DNA of 64,000 bases from assembly GCF_007197575.1 (NCBI RefSeq), contig NZ_CP041616.1:3038001-3102000 (forward strand), written 5' to 3'. Source of the stretch: Ornithinimicrobium ciconiae. GTDB taxonomy: Bacteria; Actinomycetota; Actinomycetes; Actinomycetales; Dermatophilaceae. The position numbers and the translations under genes are program-made. Shown in pieces: positions 28,423 to 37,370 of this stretch. Below the pieces are notes generated by a model. It did no database searches. It saw only the letters and a program-made list of their open reading frames with translations, and was not told where the DNA came from. Each line of letters starts with the position of its first letter. Within the stretch, counting starts at the first letter, position 1.

Positions 28423-29856
28423 TCAGGACAGCAGCGTGGGCCGGGCCAGGTGCCAGTCGGTCGCCCGCTCGTAGGCCCGACCGGCGCGCAGCGTCAGGGC
28501 CTCCGCGTGCCGTGGCCCCACCAGCTGCAGACCGACCGGGCGGGCATCGGAGGTGAACCCGCAGGGCACCGACAGTGCCGGTTGCTGGGTCATATTGAAC
28601 GGGTAGGTGTAGGGCGTCCACGACGTCCACAGCGTCGAGGGCCAGCCGTCGGGGGCGTCCTGGCCCACCGGGAAGGACGCGATCGGCATCGTCGGGGTCA
28701 GCAGCAGGTCGTGCTGCTGGTGGAAGGCTCCCATGCGCACCCCGAGGTCCATCCGGATCGCGCTAGCGTCCAGGTAATCGGAGGCCGACACGTCCGTGCC
28801 CAGCTCAATGACAGCCTGCCGCAGACGGGGGTCGATGCGATCCAGGGCTCCCTCGCCATAGTGCTCGACGACCTTAGCTGCACCGGTGAACCAGAGGGTG
28901 TGGAAGGCGTCGACGCAGTCGGTGATGTCCGGGTCGACCTGCTCGACGTGGGCGCCCAGCTCGGCGAACACCCGGGCGGCGGCGGTGACGGCCTCCTCAA
29001 CCTCTGGGTCGTTGGTGCCATAGCTCAGCGTCGGGGAGTAGGCGATCCGCAGGCCCTCGACGCCGTCCTCGATCCCCTCCAGGTAGGAGCTGGCCGGGCG
29101 GTCCAGCGCCGCCCAGTCCCGCGGGTCGGGCTGGGCGATGATGTCCAGCAGCAGCGCGGCATCGCGCACCGTGCGGGTCATCGGGCCGGCGTGCGAGAGC
29201 GTGCCGTAGGGACTGGGCGGAAAGAGCGGGATCCGGCCGAAGGTCGGCTTCAGGGCGACAGTCCCGGTGAACGAGGCGGGGATCCGGACCGACCCGCCGC
29301 CATCTGTCCCGATCGACCAGGTGCCCATGCCCAGTCCGACCGCTGTCGCGGCACCGCCGCTGGAGCCGCCACTGGTCAGGCCGGCGCCCCAGGGGTTGCC
29401 GGTGGCCCCCTGGCGGATCGAGTCGGTGACGCCCTTCCAGCCGAACTCCGGCGTGGTGTTCTTGCCGAGCAGGACGGCACCGGCCTCGCGCAGGCGCGCG
29501 ACAGACGGCGCGTCGGTCTCCCATGGACCGTCCTGGTCGGTCAGGGTGCTGCCGCGCAGCGTCGGCCACCCACTGGTCAGGAACAGGTCCTTGATCGTCA
29601 TCGGCACGCCATCGGTTGGGCTCAGTGGCGTGCCGCGCGCCCACCGCTGGGTCGACTCGCGCGCCGCCGTCAGTGCACCGTCCTCGTCGACGAGGACCAT
29701 CGCGTTGACCGTGTCGTTGTGAACGGCGATGGCCGCCAGTGCCGCCCGGGCGGCGTCCTCCGGGGTGAACTCCCCGACACGGAAGCCGCTCGCCAACTCC
29801 TCGGCGGAACACAACGAGAGGTCCCGACCCTGCGGCATACGTCCCGATCCGGTCAC
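28423..29856 (-). CDS. amidase signature family hydrolase
   Basis: 477 residues. Ser-Ser-Lys amidase: catalytic Lys in DGVPMTIKDLF, the Gly/Ser motif TSGGSSGGAATAVGLGMG and TDGGGSVRIPASFTG contain both serines. The start overlaps the end of the upstream dehydrogenase by 4 bases (ATGA). It hydrolyses an amide of unknown structure; in this setting an acylated amino acid or amide intermediate is plausible. Full length with no lesion. Confidence 0.85.
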   Translation of the reverse strand: MTGSGRMPQGRDLSLCSAEELASGFRVGEFTPEDAARAALAAIAVHNDTVNAMVLVDEDGALTAARESTQRWARGTPLSPTDGVPMTIKDLFLTSGWPTLRGSTLTDQDGPWETDAPSVARLREAGAVLLGKNTTPEFGWKGVTDSIRQGATGNPWGAGLTSGGSSGGAATAVGLGMGTWSIGTDGGGSVRIPASFTGTVALKPTFGRIPLFPPSPYGTLSHAGPMTRTVRDAALLLDIIAQPDPRDWAALDRPASSYLEGIEDGVEGLRIAYSPTLSYGTNDPEVEEAVTAAARVFAELGAHVEQVDPDITDCVDAFHTLWFTGAAKVVEHYGEGALDRIDPRLRQAVIELGTDVSASDYLDASAIRMDLGVRMGAFHQQHDLLLTPTMPIASFPVGQDAPDGWPSTLWTSWTPYTYPFNMTQQPALSVPCGFTSDARPVGLQLVGPRHAEALTLRAGRAYERATDWHLARPTLLS

Positions 29857-30836
29857 GGCGCTCCTCCTGGCACATAGCCCAGCTGCTTGTCCACGACGTT
29901 CTCCAGGGGCTCATCGGCGAGCCAGCGCTCCGCGTTGGCCAGGAACTGCCTCGCCAGGGTGTCGCGCCACCCGACGACGTCACCGGACATGTGGGCACTG
30001 ATGACGCACCCCGGCGCCTCCCACAGCGGCGAGTCGGCGGGCAGGGGCTCGACCTCAAAGACGTCGAGGGAGGCACCGGCGATCTGCCCGCCGGCCAGTG
30101 CCGCGGCGAGGTCTGCCTCCACCACGCTGGCCCCGCGCCCGATGTTGACCAGGTGCGCGGTCGCCTTCATGGCCGCGAGCACCTCAGCGTCGATGAGTCC
30201 CGTCGTGGCCGGTGTCAGGGGCGCCGCGTTGATCAGGTGGTCGCACCAGCCCACCTCGGAGGCCAGGTCCGCGCTGGCGACGACCGTGCCGAAGTCCGGG
30301 TCGCCCTCGCGGGCAGTCCGGCCGGCGCCGCGCACCTGCATGCCGACGGCGCGCAACAGGCGGGCGATCTCCCGCCCGATGGCACCGGTGCCGATCACCA
30401 GGGCCCGTGAGCCGGCCAACCCCTGCGTCTCGCGGTGGCGCCACACGTGCTGCTGCTGCAGCCGATAGCTCTCATGCACGAGCTTGGCCTGGGCCAGGAC
30501 GCTGGCCAGGACGAACTCGGCGATCGGGCGGTCGAAGGTCCCCCGAGCATTGGTCACCGTCACCTCAGAGTCGCGCAGCTCGTCGAAGAGCAGACTGTCG
30601 ACCCCTGCCGCCGCGACATGGATCCACTCGACCCCGTCGCAGTGCTCCCAGACCTGGGACAGCGCCGTGGAGAAGAAGTCCCAGAGGAAGAGCGCCTGAG
30701 CGCCCTGGACAGCCTCGCCGAGACCCGCAGCATCGGTGAATCGCAGGTCGGCTCGACCCTCGAGCGCGTCGAGAAAAGGGGGCCGGTCGTCGGCACTCTC
30801 CCCCAGGACGACGATGACGGGACGGGACCGGGACAC
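29853..30836 (-). CDS. D-2-hydroxyacid dehydrogenase
   Basis: 327 residues. NAD(P)-dependent 2-hydroxyacid dehydrogenase of the D-isomer family: RALVIGTGAIGREIARLL is the Rossmann motif, NIGRGASVVEADLAAAL and DVFEVEPLPADSPLW hold the substrate Arg/Glu regions, and a conserved His is in VISAHMSGD. GTG start with TAGATT 6 nt upstream. It heads the minus-strand arm of the island and reads away from eutA1; the shared operator overlaps its -35 box. Confidence 0.85.
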   Translation of the reverse strand: MSRSRPVIVVLGESADDRPPFLDALEGRADLRFTDAAGLGEAVQGAQALFLWDFFSTALSQVWEHCDGVEWIHVAAAGVDSLLFDELRDSEVTVTNARGTFDRPIAEFVLASVLAQAKLVHESYRLQQQHVWRHRETQGLAGSRALVIGTGAIGREIARLLRAVGMQVRGAGRTAREGDPDFGTVVASADLASEVGWCDHLINAAPLTPATTGLIDAEVLAAMKATAHLVNIGRGASVVEADLAAALAGGQIAGASLDVFEVEPLPADSPLWEAPGCVISAHMSGDVVGWRDTLARQFLANAERWLADEPLENVVDKQLGYVPGGAP

Positions 30837-30865
30837 GCGGCCAATCTAGTGGATCGTGGTGTCTG

Positions 30866-30877
30866 ATTGTCAACAAT
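30866..30877. promoter_or_regulatory. GntR-type operator at a divergent promoter
   Basis: ATTGTCAACAAT (ATTGT-2-ACAAT). Minus strand: TTGACA (30873-30868), 19-bp spacer, TAGATT (30848-30843), then 6 nt to the GTG of the hydroxyacid dehydrogenase. Plus strand: TTGTCA (30867-30872), 17-bp spacer, CACCAT (30890-30895), then 6 nt to the ATG at 30902. Both -35 boxes lie inside the operator, so one bound repressor would shut both arms. Confidence 0.7.
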
Positions 30878-30901
30878 GTGATTTCAGTGCACCATGGGCA
30901 G

Positions 30902-31726
30902 ATGAGCACCACTGGCATGGTCGGGATCGGCGTCATCGCGCCATACGATTTCGCGCTGGACCGGGAGCTGTGGCGCTGGGTCCCCGACAGCGTGACACTG
31001 CACCTGACCCGCACCCCCTATGCGCCCCTCCCGGTGTCCCTGGAGCAGGCCTGTGTCATCGGAGACCCCGAGGTCGTCAGCCGCTGCACCGCGGACCTGA
31101 TGGCGATCCAGCCGGACGCCTTCGCCTATGCCTGCACCTCCGGGAGCTTCATCCGCGGCACGACCGGCGAGCAGGCCCTGGTCGCCGCCATGGAGGCCGC
31201 CGGGGCCACGCAGGCCGTGACCACCAGCGGCGCGCTGGTCCAGGCCATGCAGCACCTAGGCGTCGCCCGGGTCGCCCTGGCCACGCCCTACGACGCGACC
31301 ATCAGCCTGGGCCTGCGCACCTTCCTCGAGGCGGCCGGGGTCACCGTCACCGGGAGCCGGCACCTGGGCCTGGAGGGGCGGATCTGGACCGTGCCGTATG
31401 CCGTGACTGTCGACATCGTGCGCCGCACCTTCACCCCGGACTGCGACGCGGTCTTCATCTCCTGCACCAACCTGCCCACGTTCGACATCATCACGGAGCT
31501 GGAGGCAGAGCTGGGCGTCCCGGTGCTGACGGCCAACCAGGTCACCATGTGGGCGGCGCTGCGGGCCGTCGGCATCGACGCGGTCGGCGCCGGCCAGCGG
31601 TTGCTGACGCACGGTCCTCTGTTCGCACCAGAAGCGCGCGACGCAGCCGCGAGCCGCTCCCCCCTGGGGCACGATGCGAGCCCCGCCACCGCGGAGGACC
31701 GCACCACCCACGGAGCGCCTGCATGA
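30902..31726 (+). CDS. Asp/Glu racemase-family protein, EutA/maleate isomerase-like (paralogue 1)
   Basis: 274 residues. Fold of maleate isomerase, arylmalonate decarboxylase and ectoine-utilisation protein EutA. Both catalytic cysteines are present: Cys78 in YACTSGSFIRG and Cys188 in FISCTNLPTFDII. The start at 30902 is preferred to GTG 30878 because a promoter places the mRNA 5' end there. Its stop overlaps the ectoine hydrolase start (ATGA). In proteobacterial clusters eutA is next to eutD, the same pairing as here; it is thought to act in hydroxyectoine use. Confidence 0.8.
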   Translation: MSTTGMVGIGVIAPYDFALDRELWRWVPDSVTLHLTRTPYAPLPVSLEQACVIGDPEVVSRCTADLMAIQPDAFAYACTSGSFIRGTTGEQALVAAMEAAGATQAVTTSGALVQAMQHLGVARVALATPYDATISLGLRTFLEAAGVTVTGSRHLGLEGRIWTVPYAVTVDIVRRTFTPDCDAVFISCTNLPTFDIITELEAELGVPVLTANQVTMWAALRAVGIDAVGAGQRLLTHGPLFAPEARDAAASRSPLGHDASPATAEDRTTHGAPA

Positions 31727-32946
31727 CGGCACCGATCACCGGGCTGAGGGTCTCCCCCGAGATCAGCAGGCCCTTCTCCCCACGTGAGTTCGCAGCCCGA
31801 CTGCGGCGGGTCCAGGCGGAGATGACGACTCGCGAGCTGTCCGCACTGGTCGTCACCGATCCGGCCAACATGTACTACCTGACCGGCTACAACGCGTGGT
31901 CGTTCTACACCCCGCAGTGCCTCGTGGTGCCGGTCGAGGGTGGACCGCACCTGTTCGCGCGCGCGATGGACGCGCAGGGCGCGCACTACACCGCTGACCT
32001 CGGACCCCACCAGATCCACGGCTATCCCGAGGAGCTGGTCCACCGTCCGGACACCCATCCGATGGTCTGGGTCACCAAGACCGCCGTCGGGCTGGGTCTG
32101 CTGCCGACCGGCCCGGGCAGCCGGGTCGCGGCCGAGCTCGACGCGCACTTCTTCTCCCCCCGTGGCTATCTGTCCCTGCAGGAGGGACTGGCCGGTGCCG
32201 AGCTCGTCGACAGCGCCGAGCTGATCAACTGGGTCCGCCTGGTCAAGTCCCCCGCCGAGCAGCACATGCTCCGCACCGCCGGACGGATCGCCGAGCACGC
32301 CATGCGCACCGCGATCGGCGCGATCGAGCCGGGCCGGCGCCAGTGCGACATCGTGGCCGACATCCAGCGCGCCCAGACCTCCGGCCTGAACGGTCTCGGC
32401 GGGGACTACCCGGCCATCGTGCCGATGCTGCCCACCGGGGCGACCGCCGGCACCCCCCACCTGACCTGGAGCGACCGGGTCATGCACTCCGGGGAGGCGG
32501 CCACCATCGAGCTCGCCGGGGTCCATCAGCGCTACCACGCCCCGTTGGCTCGCACCCTGAGCCTGGGGCCCCCACCCAAGCACCTGGTCGACTGTGCCGA
32601 CGCGGTCAGCGAGGGCCGCGACGCGCTGCTCGAGGAGCTGCGTCCGGGGCGGACCGCCCATGAGGTCCATGCGGCCTTCACCCGCGAGATCGCCAAGCAC
32701 GGGCTGACCAAGGAGTCCCGCATCGGCTACTCCATCGGCATCGGCTACCCACCCGACTGGGGCGAACGGACAGTCAGCCTGCGCCATGGCTCGGAGACCG
32801 TGCTGGAGGTCGGCATGGCCTTCCACGTCATCCTGGGCATGTGGATGGGCACGTGGGGCTACGAGACCTCCGAGCCCCTCCTGGTCACGGCCACCGGACC
32901 GCAGCGACTCACCAACGTCCCTGGTGGGCTGACCATCAAGACCTGA
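31723..32946 (+). CDS. doeA: ectoine hydrolase family protein (DoeA/EutD, M24 fold)
   Basis: 407 residues. Creatinase/M24-fold hydrolase. Matches the DoeA/EutD family along its length: TDPANMYYLTGYNAWSFYTP, GGDYPAIVPMLPTGA, PHLTWSDRVMHSGEAA, AGVHQRYHAPLARTLSLG, YPPDWGERTVSLRHG and MAFHVILGMWMGTWGYETSE. DoeA opens the ectoine ring to N-acetyl-L-2,4-diaminobutyrate. It is more like DoeA than ordinary Xaa-Pro peptidases, which lack the YPPDWGER block. Coupled to eutA1. This is the best evidence for the island's substrate. Confidence 0.88.
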   Translation: MTAPITGLRVSPEISRPFSPREFAARLRRVQAEMTTRELSALVVTDPANMYYLTGYNAWSFYTPQCLVVPVEGGPHLFARAMDAQGAHYTADLGPHQIHGYPEELVHRPDTHPMVWVTKTAVGLGLLPTGPGSRVAAELDAHFFSPRGYLSLQEGLAGAELVDSAELINWVRLVKSPAEQHMLRTAGRIAEHAMRTAIGAIEPGRRQCDIVADIQRAQTSGLNGLGGDYPAIVPMLPTGATAGTPHLTWSDRVMHSGEAATIELAGVHQRYHAPLARTLSLGPPPKHLVDCADAVSEGRDALLEELRPGRTAHEVHAAFTREIAKHGLTKESRIGYSIGIGYPPDWGERTVSLRHGSETVLEVGMAFHVILGMWMGTWGYETSEPLLVTATGPQRLTNVPGGLTIKT

Positions 32947-32982
32947 GCACACGACATACACACTCCACCCACGGAAGGCGCC

Positions 32983-34200
32983 ATGACCACCCAGCCCCAG
33001 ACCCTGCCGCTTGCGGAGCGGGCCTCCGGCCTCGTCGGCTCCGTCATCGACTCGAGCACCTCGCTGCTGGCCAGCCAGACCCACGACATCGTGCGCTTCG
33101 CGATGGGCAGCCCCGCAGCCGAGGCGGTGCCCACCCAGATCCTGTCCGAGATCGGCGCCCAGGCGCTCGGGCCAGACGCGGCCGATGCCTTCGACTATGC
33201 CGCCACCGAGGGCGACCCTGCCCTGCGTGAGGCACTGCTGAGCATGCTCGAGGGCACCAGCGACGCCACGACCTCCGACCGGTTGACGATCACCTCCGGC
33301 GGCATGCAGGGTCTCGACCTGGCGTGCAAGCTCTTCGTCGATCCCGGGGACCTCGTGGTCGTGGAGTCACCGACCTACACCAACGGCAGCGCCACCGCCC
33401 TGTCCTACCAGGCCGAGCTGCTCGAGGTGCCGGTCGATCACGCGGGCCTGGACGTGGACTCACTCGAGTCACAGGTCGAGGCGGCCGGGCGCACCCCCAA
33501 GGCGATCTACACCGTCCCGACCTTCCAGAACCCCTCTGGTGCCTCGATGTCCCTCGAGCGACGCCACCGGCTGTTGGACCTGGCGCGCCGCTGGGGCAGC
33601 GTCGTCATCGACGACGACCCCTACGGCATGCTCCGTTTTGCTGGCGAGCCACTGCCCACCCTGCGCGAGCTCGGCGGCGGTGACCCGTTGGTCTTCTCGG
33701 TGCGCACCTTCTCCAAGATCGTCGCCCCCGGGCTGCGGGTGGGCTGGGTGGACGCCGCTCCCGAGCTCGGACAACTGCTGATCAACGCCAAGCAGGCGAT
33801 GGACACGTGCACCAACCTGCCGGCGCAGCGTCTGGTGGCCGGCTTCCTGGCCGGTGGTCACCTGGAGGAGCACCTAGTCACCCAGCGCGCGGAGTACCTC
33901 CGCCGCAAGGTCGCCATGCAGGAGTCCCTCACCGAGCACTTCGGTGACATCGCCCGGTGGACCGACCCCGAGGGCGGTTTCTTCCTCTGGGTGAGCTTCG
34001 AGCAGCCGGTGCTCACCGAGGCGTTGTTCCCGGTGGCCCTGGCCGAGGGGGTTGCCTACATCCCCGGCAACGCCTTCTCCCCCAGCCAGGCCTTCCCCCA
34101 CGACCTGCGCCTGTGCTTCGCCTCGACCCCGCCGGACCGGATCCGCGAGGGCGTGGCGCGGCTGCGCCGGGCGGTGGACCAGCTCGCCGCACAGGCCTGA
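32983..34200 (+). CDS. PLP-dependent aminotransferase, class I (LysN/MocR-domain type)
   Basis: 405 residues. Fold-type I aminotransferase without an N-terminal HTH. Seen: TITSGGMQGLDLACKLF, VVVESPTYTNG, YTVPTFQNPSGASM, DDDPYGMLRF and the PLP lysine in SVRTFSKIVAPGLRVGW. Related to 2-aminoadipate aminotransferases and MocR C-terminal domains. Third gene of the plus-strand arm, after the ectoine hydrolase. It may transaminate diaminobutyrate, hydroxy-diaminobutyrate or aspartate (inference); a second, class III aminotransferase lies at 40645. Confidence 0.85.
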   Translation: MTTQPQTLPLAERASGLVGSVIDSSTSLLASQTHDIVRFAMGSPAAEAVPTQILSEIGAQALGPDAADAFDYAATEGDPALREALLSMLEGTSDATTSDRLTITSGGMQGLDLACKLFVDPGDLVVVESPTYTNGSATALSYQAELLEVPVDHAGLDVDSLESQVEAAGRTPKAIYTVPTFQNPSGASMSLERRHRLLDLARRWGSVVIDDDPYGMLRFAGEPLPTLRELGGGDPLVFSVRTFSKIVAPGLRVGWVDAAPELGQLLINAKQAMDTCTNLPAQRLVAGFLAGGHLEEHLVTQRAEYLRRKVAMQESLTEHFGDIARWTDPEGGFFLWVSFEQPVLTEALFPVALAEGVAYIPGNAFSPSQAFPHDLRLCFASTPPDRIREGVARLRRAVDQLAAQA

Positions 34201-34208
34201 GCGCCCGT

Positions 34209-35456
34209 ATGCCGACAACCCACGACCGCCCCTCTCTCACCCCGGACGAGGCTCGAGTCCTGGAACTCATCGATCAGGACGACCTGGTCGCCCTGACCAA
34301 GGAGCTGGTCCGGGCGCCCGGACACAACCCACCCGGTGAGGAGGCGGCGACCGCGCAGGTGCTCCTCGAGGCGTGCCGGTCCCGCGGCCTGCGGATCGAG
34401 GTCACCGAGGTCGCACCCGGACGCCCCAACATCTCGGCCCAGCTGCCTGGTGGTGCCGGACCAGGTCTGCTGCTGCTCGGTCACACCGACGTGGTTCCCC
34501 CAGGCGAGGGATGGAGCGCCAGCCCCTGGGAGGCCGGCCTGCGGGAGGGACGGCTCTATGGTCGGGGCACTGCTGACATGAAGGGCGGTCTGGCCGCCTG
34601 CGTCATCGCCCTCGACGCGCTGCGGCGGGCCGGCGTGGAGCTGTCCGGGCCGGTCGAGCTGGCTGCACTGGTCGACGAGGAGGAGACCGGTCTCGGCATC
34701 CGCCACTACATGGCTCAGCTCGATGCCGGTCCCCGGCCGCCCTTTCTCGGGTGCGTCGTCGCTGAGCCGACAGATCTGCAGACGATCATCGCGGCGCGGG
34801 GCGACTGCTATGTCGAGATCACCGTGCACGGCCTGGCCGCCCACTCGGGGCGACCCGACGACGGGCGCAACGCGATCTATGGTGCGGCGCGCATCGTGGA
34901 GGACCTGCGCCGCTGGCACGACGAGCTGAAGGAGCACGCCCACCCCCTCGTGGGTCCACCGACCTGGAGCGTCGGGCTGCTCTCCGGTGGCCAGGGAACC
35001 TCGACCGTGCCCGCCCAGGCGCTCATCAGCGCCGACCGGCGGTTGCTGCCCGGCGAGGACGCGGAGCAGGTGCTGGCCGACGTGCGCACCAGGATCGGAT
35101 CCCTCGGGTTGGCCGATGACGGGCTGACCGTCGAGATGTCGATGCCGATGTCGATGCCGGGCTTCGAGACCGCCGCAGCGCACCAGTTCGTCACGGTGAC
35201 CGAGCAGGCGCTGCAGGAGTCCGGTGGACCGGACCTGGGGCTGGCTGGCTGGACAGCCGCGTGCGACGGCGGATTCATCGCCCGTGACGGCGGTGTCCCC
35301 ACGCTGGTGCTGGGGCCAGGGTCAGTCAATGACCAGGCTCACCGCCCGGACGAATCTGTTGCTGTCGACGACCTGGTGGTGGCGGCTCGTGTCTATGCCC
35401 TGACCGCGCTCCGCCTGCTGGGTGAATCGCCGCACGCTGACGGCCCGCGGGACTGA
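34209..35456 (+). CDS. M20 family deacylase/peptidase (ArgE/DapE type)
   Basis: 415 residues. Zinc hydrolase with LLLLGHTDVVPPGEGW (first ligands), LYGRGTADMKGGLAA, ALVDEEETGLG (catalytic Glu pair), and a dimerisation domain starting VHGLAAHSGRPDDGRNAI. Family members remove acetyl or succinyl groups from amino acids such as ornithine and diaminopimelate. The usual DoeB (an AstE/AspA-type deacetylase) is not in this island, so this enzyme is a good candidate for removing the acetyl group from N-acetyl-diaminobutyrate (inference). It starts 8 nt after the aminotransferase. Confidence 0.85.
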   Translation: MPTTHDRPSLTPDEARVLELIDQDDLVALTKELVRAPGHNPPGEEAATAQVLLEACRSRGLRIEVTEVAPGRPNISAQLPGGAGPGLLLLGHTDVVPPGEGWSASPWEAGLREGRLYGRGTADMKGGLAACVIALDALRRAGVELSGPVELAALVDEEETGLGIRHYMAQLDAGPRPPFLGCVVAEPTDLQTIIAARGDCYVEITVHGLAAHSGRPDDGRNAIYGAARIVEDLRRWHDELKEHAHPLVGPPTWSVGLLSGGQGTSTVPAQALISADRRLLPGEDAEQVLADVRTRIGSLGLADDGLTVEMSMPMSMPGFETAAAHQFVTVTEQALQESGGPDLGLAGWTAACDGGFIARDGGVPTLVLGPGSVNDQAHRPDESVAVDDLVVAARVYALTALRLLGESPHADGPRD

Positions 35457-35645
35457 GTGGGCACCGCACACCGGGCAACGCACGAGAGCACGAGATGACC
35501 TCATGGTGCCCACCAGGTAGGCGCTCTGAACGATCGGGTCGGCCATGGCGGCGTCTGGGGTGCCGGCCAGGATCTGCCTGCCAATGGCGGCCCTGGGCGC
35601 GTGCTTGTGGCCCGGCTGGTGGGGCCGGGCTGTGGGGCGTGGTGG

Positions 35646-37166
35646 TTAGAGGTGCCAGGTGACGTTGGATCCTCGGATGGTGGCGGTGAGGTCTTTGTCG
35701 TGGACGAGGGTGTGGTGTCGTGGGCAGAGTAGGACGAGGTTGAGGATGTCGGTGCCGCCTTCGCGGGACCACCAGGCGAGGTGGTGGGCGTCGCAGTAGG
35801 TGCCGGGCACGGTGCATCCGGCGAAGGTGCACCCGCCGTCGCGCACGAGGAGGGCTTTGAACTGTCCCGGGGTCGCTAGCCGCACGGTGCGGCCCAGGTA
35901 GAGGGGTTCGCCATAGTCGCCGAGGGCGATGGGGGTGACGTCTCCGGTGCAGGCGAAGCGTCCGACTTGTTCGGGGTCGAGGATCTGTCCCAGGGCGGTG
36001 ACGCCGGCACCGACGGGTTTGCCGGTGGTCGGGTCGGCCTTGATGGTGATCATCACCGAGGCCCGCCCACTGGAGGGTGGGGAACCGGGGTTGGACATGC
36101 CGCGGTTGATGACCATAATGAGGGCGTCGTAGGCCCGTTGTCCCCAGGACCGTTGGTCGGCGGTGCCGTCCTGGGCCGGGGCGGGTGCGGCCAGGGGTCC
36201 GTTGAGGACTCCTTCGAGCAGGGCGGCGTCGGCGTCGGGGGCGTCGATGGTCAAGCGGGTCAGTCCGGTGGCTAGCGGGCGGCGGGAGACGCACCGCAGC
36301 TCGTGTGCGAACCGTTTGGCGTCTTCGCGTGGTTTTTTGTCGAGCAGGTCGATCAGCAGTTTCTTGCAGACCAGTTCCAGCTCGGGGTCGGTGATGTCGG
36401 GGTTGGCTGCGGCGCTGGTGGCGATCTGGGCGTAGTCGATCTGTTGGTCGACCTGGAGGCATCCGGCGAGGCGGAACATGGTCTTGGCCACCCGCCACGC
36501 CCGCCGCACCGGGGTGATCCCGGCTGCGACGTCAGCGCCCAGCTGGGTGCCCCAGGGTGTTTTCCCGGCCCGGACGATGTCGGCGATCTGTGCGCCTTCC
36601 TGGCGCGAGATCCACGGGCAGCGCACCCGCAGCCACTCGCCCAACGTCAACCCGACCTGGGTGGGTAGCCCTCGGGTGGAGGCCTCCACGGCCAGGGCGA
36701 ACCCCAGGCCCTCGACCTGTGCCCGGACCCGCCCGACCGTTTCCAGGGCGGAGACGATCCCGGGCTCGAAGACCCGCACCAGGTCCTCAGCGTCCACCGC
36801 GGAGGCTCGGGCGAGGTTGGCACCGGCCCCGGCCAACCCAACCATCAGTTCCTGGGCCGGGTCCACCCACCGACCCCCACCCACCAAGCCGCCATCAGCG
36901 CCGGCATCGGCTTCGGCTTCGGCCTGGTCGATCTGGGCGACCAACGCCCAGAACTGCGCACTCTCCGGATCACCAGCCTCACCGAGGTCGGTGCGCACCG
37001 CCGCCTCCCACGCCCCGAACCCCGCCACCACCTCGCCCTCAGCCCCGGGCAGGTCACTACCGGGCAGGTCGCTACCGGGCAGGTCGCTACCGGGCAGGTC
37101 GACACCGGGCAGGTCGACACCGGCCAGGTCCTGCCCGGCCGTGGTGTCGACTCCCGATGACTTCAT
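35646..37166 (-). CDS. DUF222 HNH endonuclease-like protein (13E12 repeat family)
   Basis: 506 residues. Long helical DUF222 domain, then a C-terminal HNH motif: DGGCTFAGCTVPGTYCDAHH, LAWWSREGGTDILNLVLLCP, RHHTLVHDKDL. This family is multi-copy in many actinobacterial genomes. The N-terminus begins MKSSGVDTTAGQDLAG and runs into a VDLPG/SDLPG pentapeptide repeat coded by a 15-bp DNA repeat. It is on the opposite strand to its neighbours and separates two parts of the ectoine-type island, which suggests a later insertion. Activity not proven. Confidence 0.85.
   Translation of the reverse strand: MKSSGVDTTAGQDLAGVDLPGVDLPGSDLPGSDLPGSDLPGAEGEVVAGFGAWEAAVRTDLGEAGDPESAQFWALVAQIDQAEAEADAGADGGLVGGGRWVDPAQELMVGLAGAGANLARASAVDAEDLVRVFEPGIVSALETVGRVRAQVEGLGFALAVEASTRGLPTQVGLTLGEWLRVRCPWISRQEGAQIADIVRAGKTPWGTQLGADVAAGITPVRRAWRVAKTMFRLAGCLQVDQQIDYAQIATSAAANPDITDPELELVCKKLLIDLLDKKPREDAKRFAHELRCVSRRPLATGLTRLTIDAPDADAALLEGVLNGPLAAPAPAQDGTADQRSWGQRAYDALIMVINRGMSNPGSPPSSGRASVMITIKADPTTGKPVGAGVTALGQILDPEQVGRFACTGDVTPIALGDYGEPLYLGRTVRLATPGQFKALLVRDGGCTFAGCTVPGTYCDAHHLAWWSREGGTDILNLVLLCPRHHTLVHDKDLTATIRGSNVTWHL
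37046..37135 (-). repeat. 15-bp coding tandem repeat, six units
   Basis: Six units of CGGGCAGGTCGCTAC (plus-strand view) at 37046-37135, the last degenerate. They encode the (S/V)DLPG pentapeptide repeats at the N-terminus of the DUF222 protein. Unit number may vary between strains. Confidence 0.8.
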
Positions 37167-37341
37167 ACAGATGATCTAACCACCCACCACTGACAATGCC
37201 CTGACCAGCACAAACACCACAAACGAGCGAGCACGCTTCCCGTGCAAACCGCTACCAACCACGACCGCCCAGAGCCTCGACAGAGCACAGGTTGACCCGT
37301 GGACAATCGTCGAACCCACGTCCGGAGCAAAGTCCCCTATT

Positions 37342-37353
37342 ATTGTCGACAAT
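37342..37353. promoter_or_regulatory. GntR-type operator before eutA2-gntR
   Basis: Perfect palindrome ATTGTCGACAAT. TATTAT (37338-37343) overlaps its left edge as a possible -10, putting the operator at the start site. AGAGGAG precedes the ATG at 37371. The regulator gene is second in this unit, so the site implies autoregulation. Confidence 0.75.
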
Positions 37354-37370
37354 CCACCAAGAGGAGAACT

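Noticed and set aside
31288..33084. 598-codon open frame opposite eutA1 and the ectoine hydrolase
   Set aside because: Shadow; crosses two real genes and has no motifs.
35322..35546. Small Cys-containing ORF (minus) with a VRCPVCGAHS segment
   Set aside because: Most of it is antisense to the M20 gene's 3' end; only one CxxC pair, no ribosome site.
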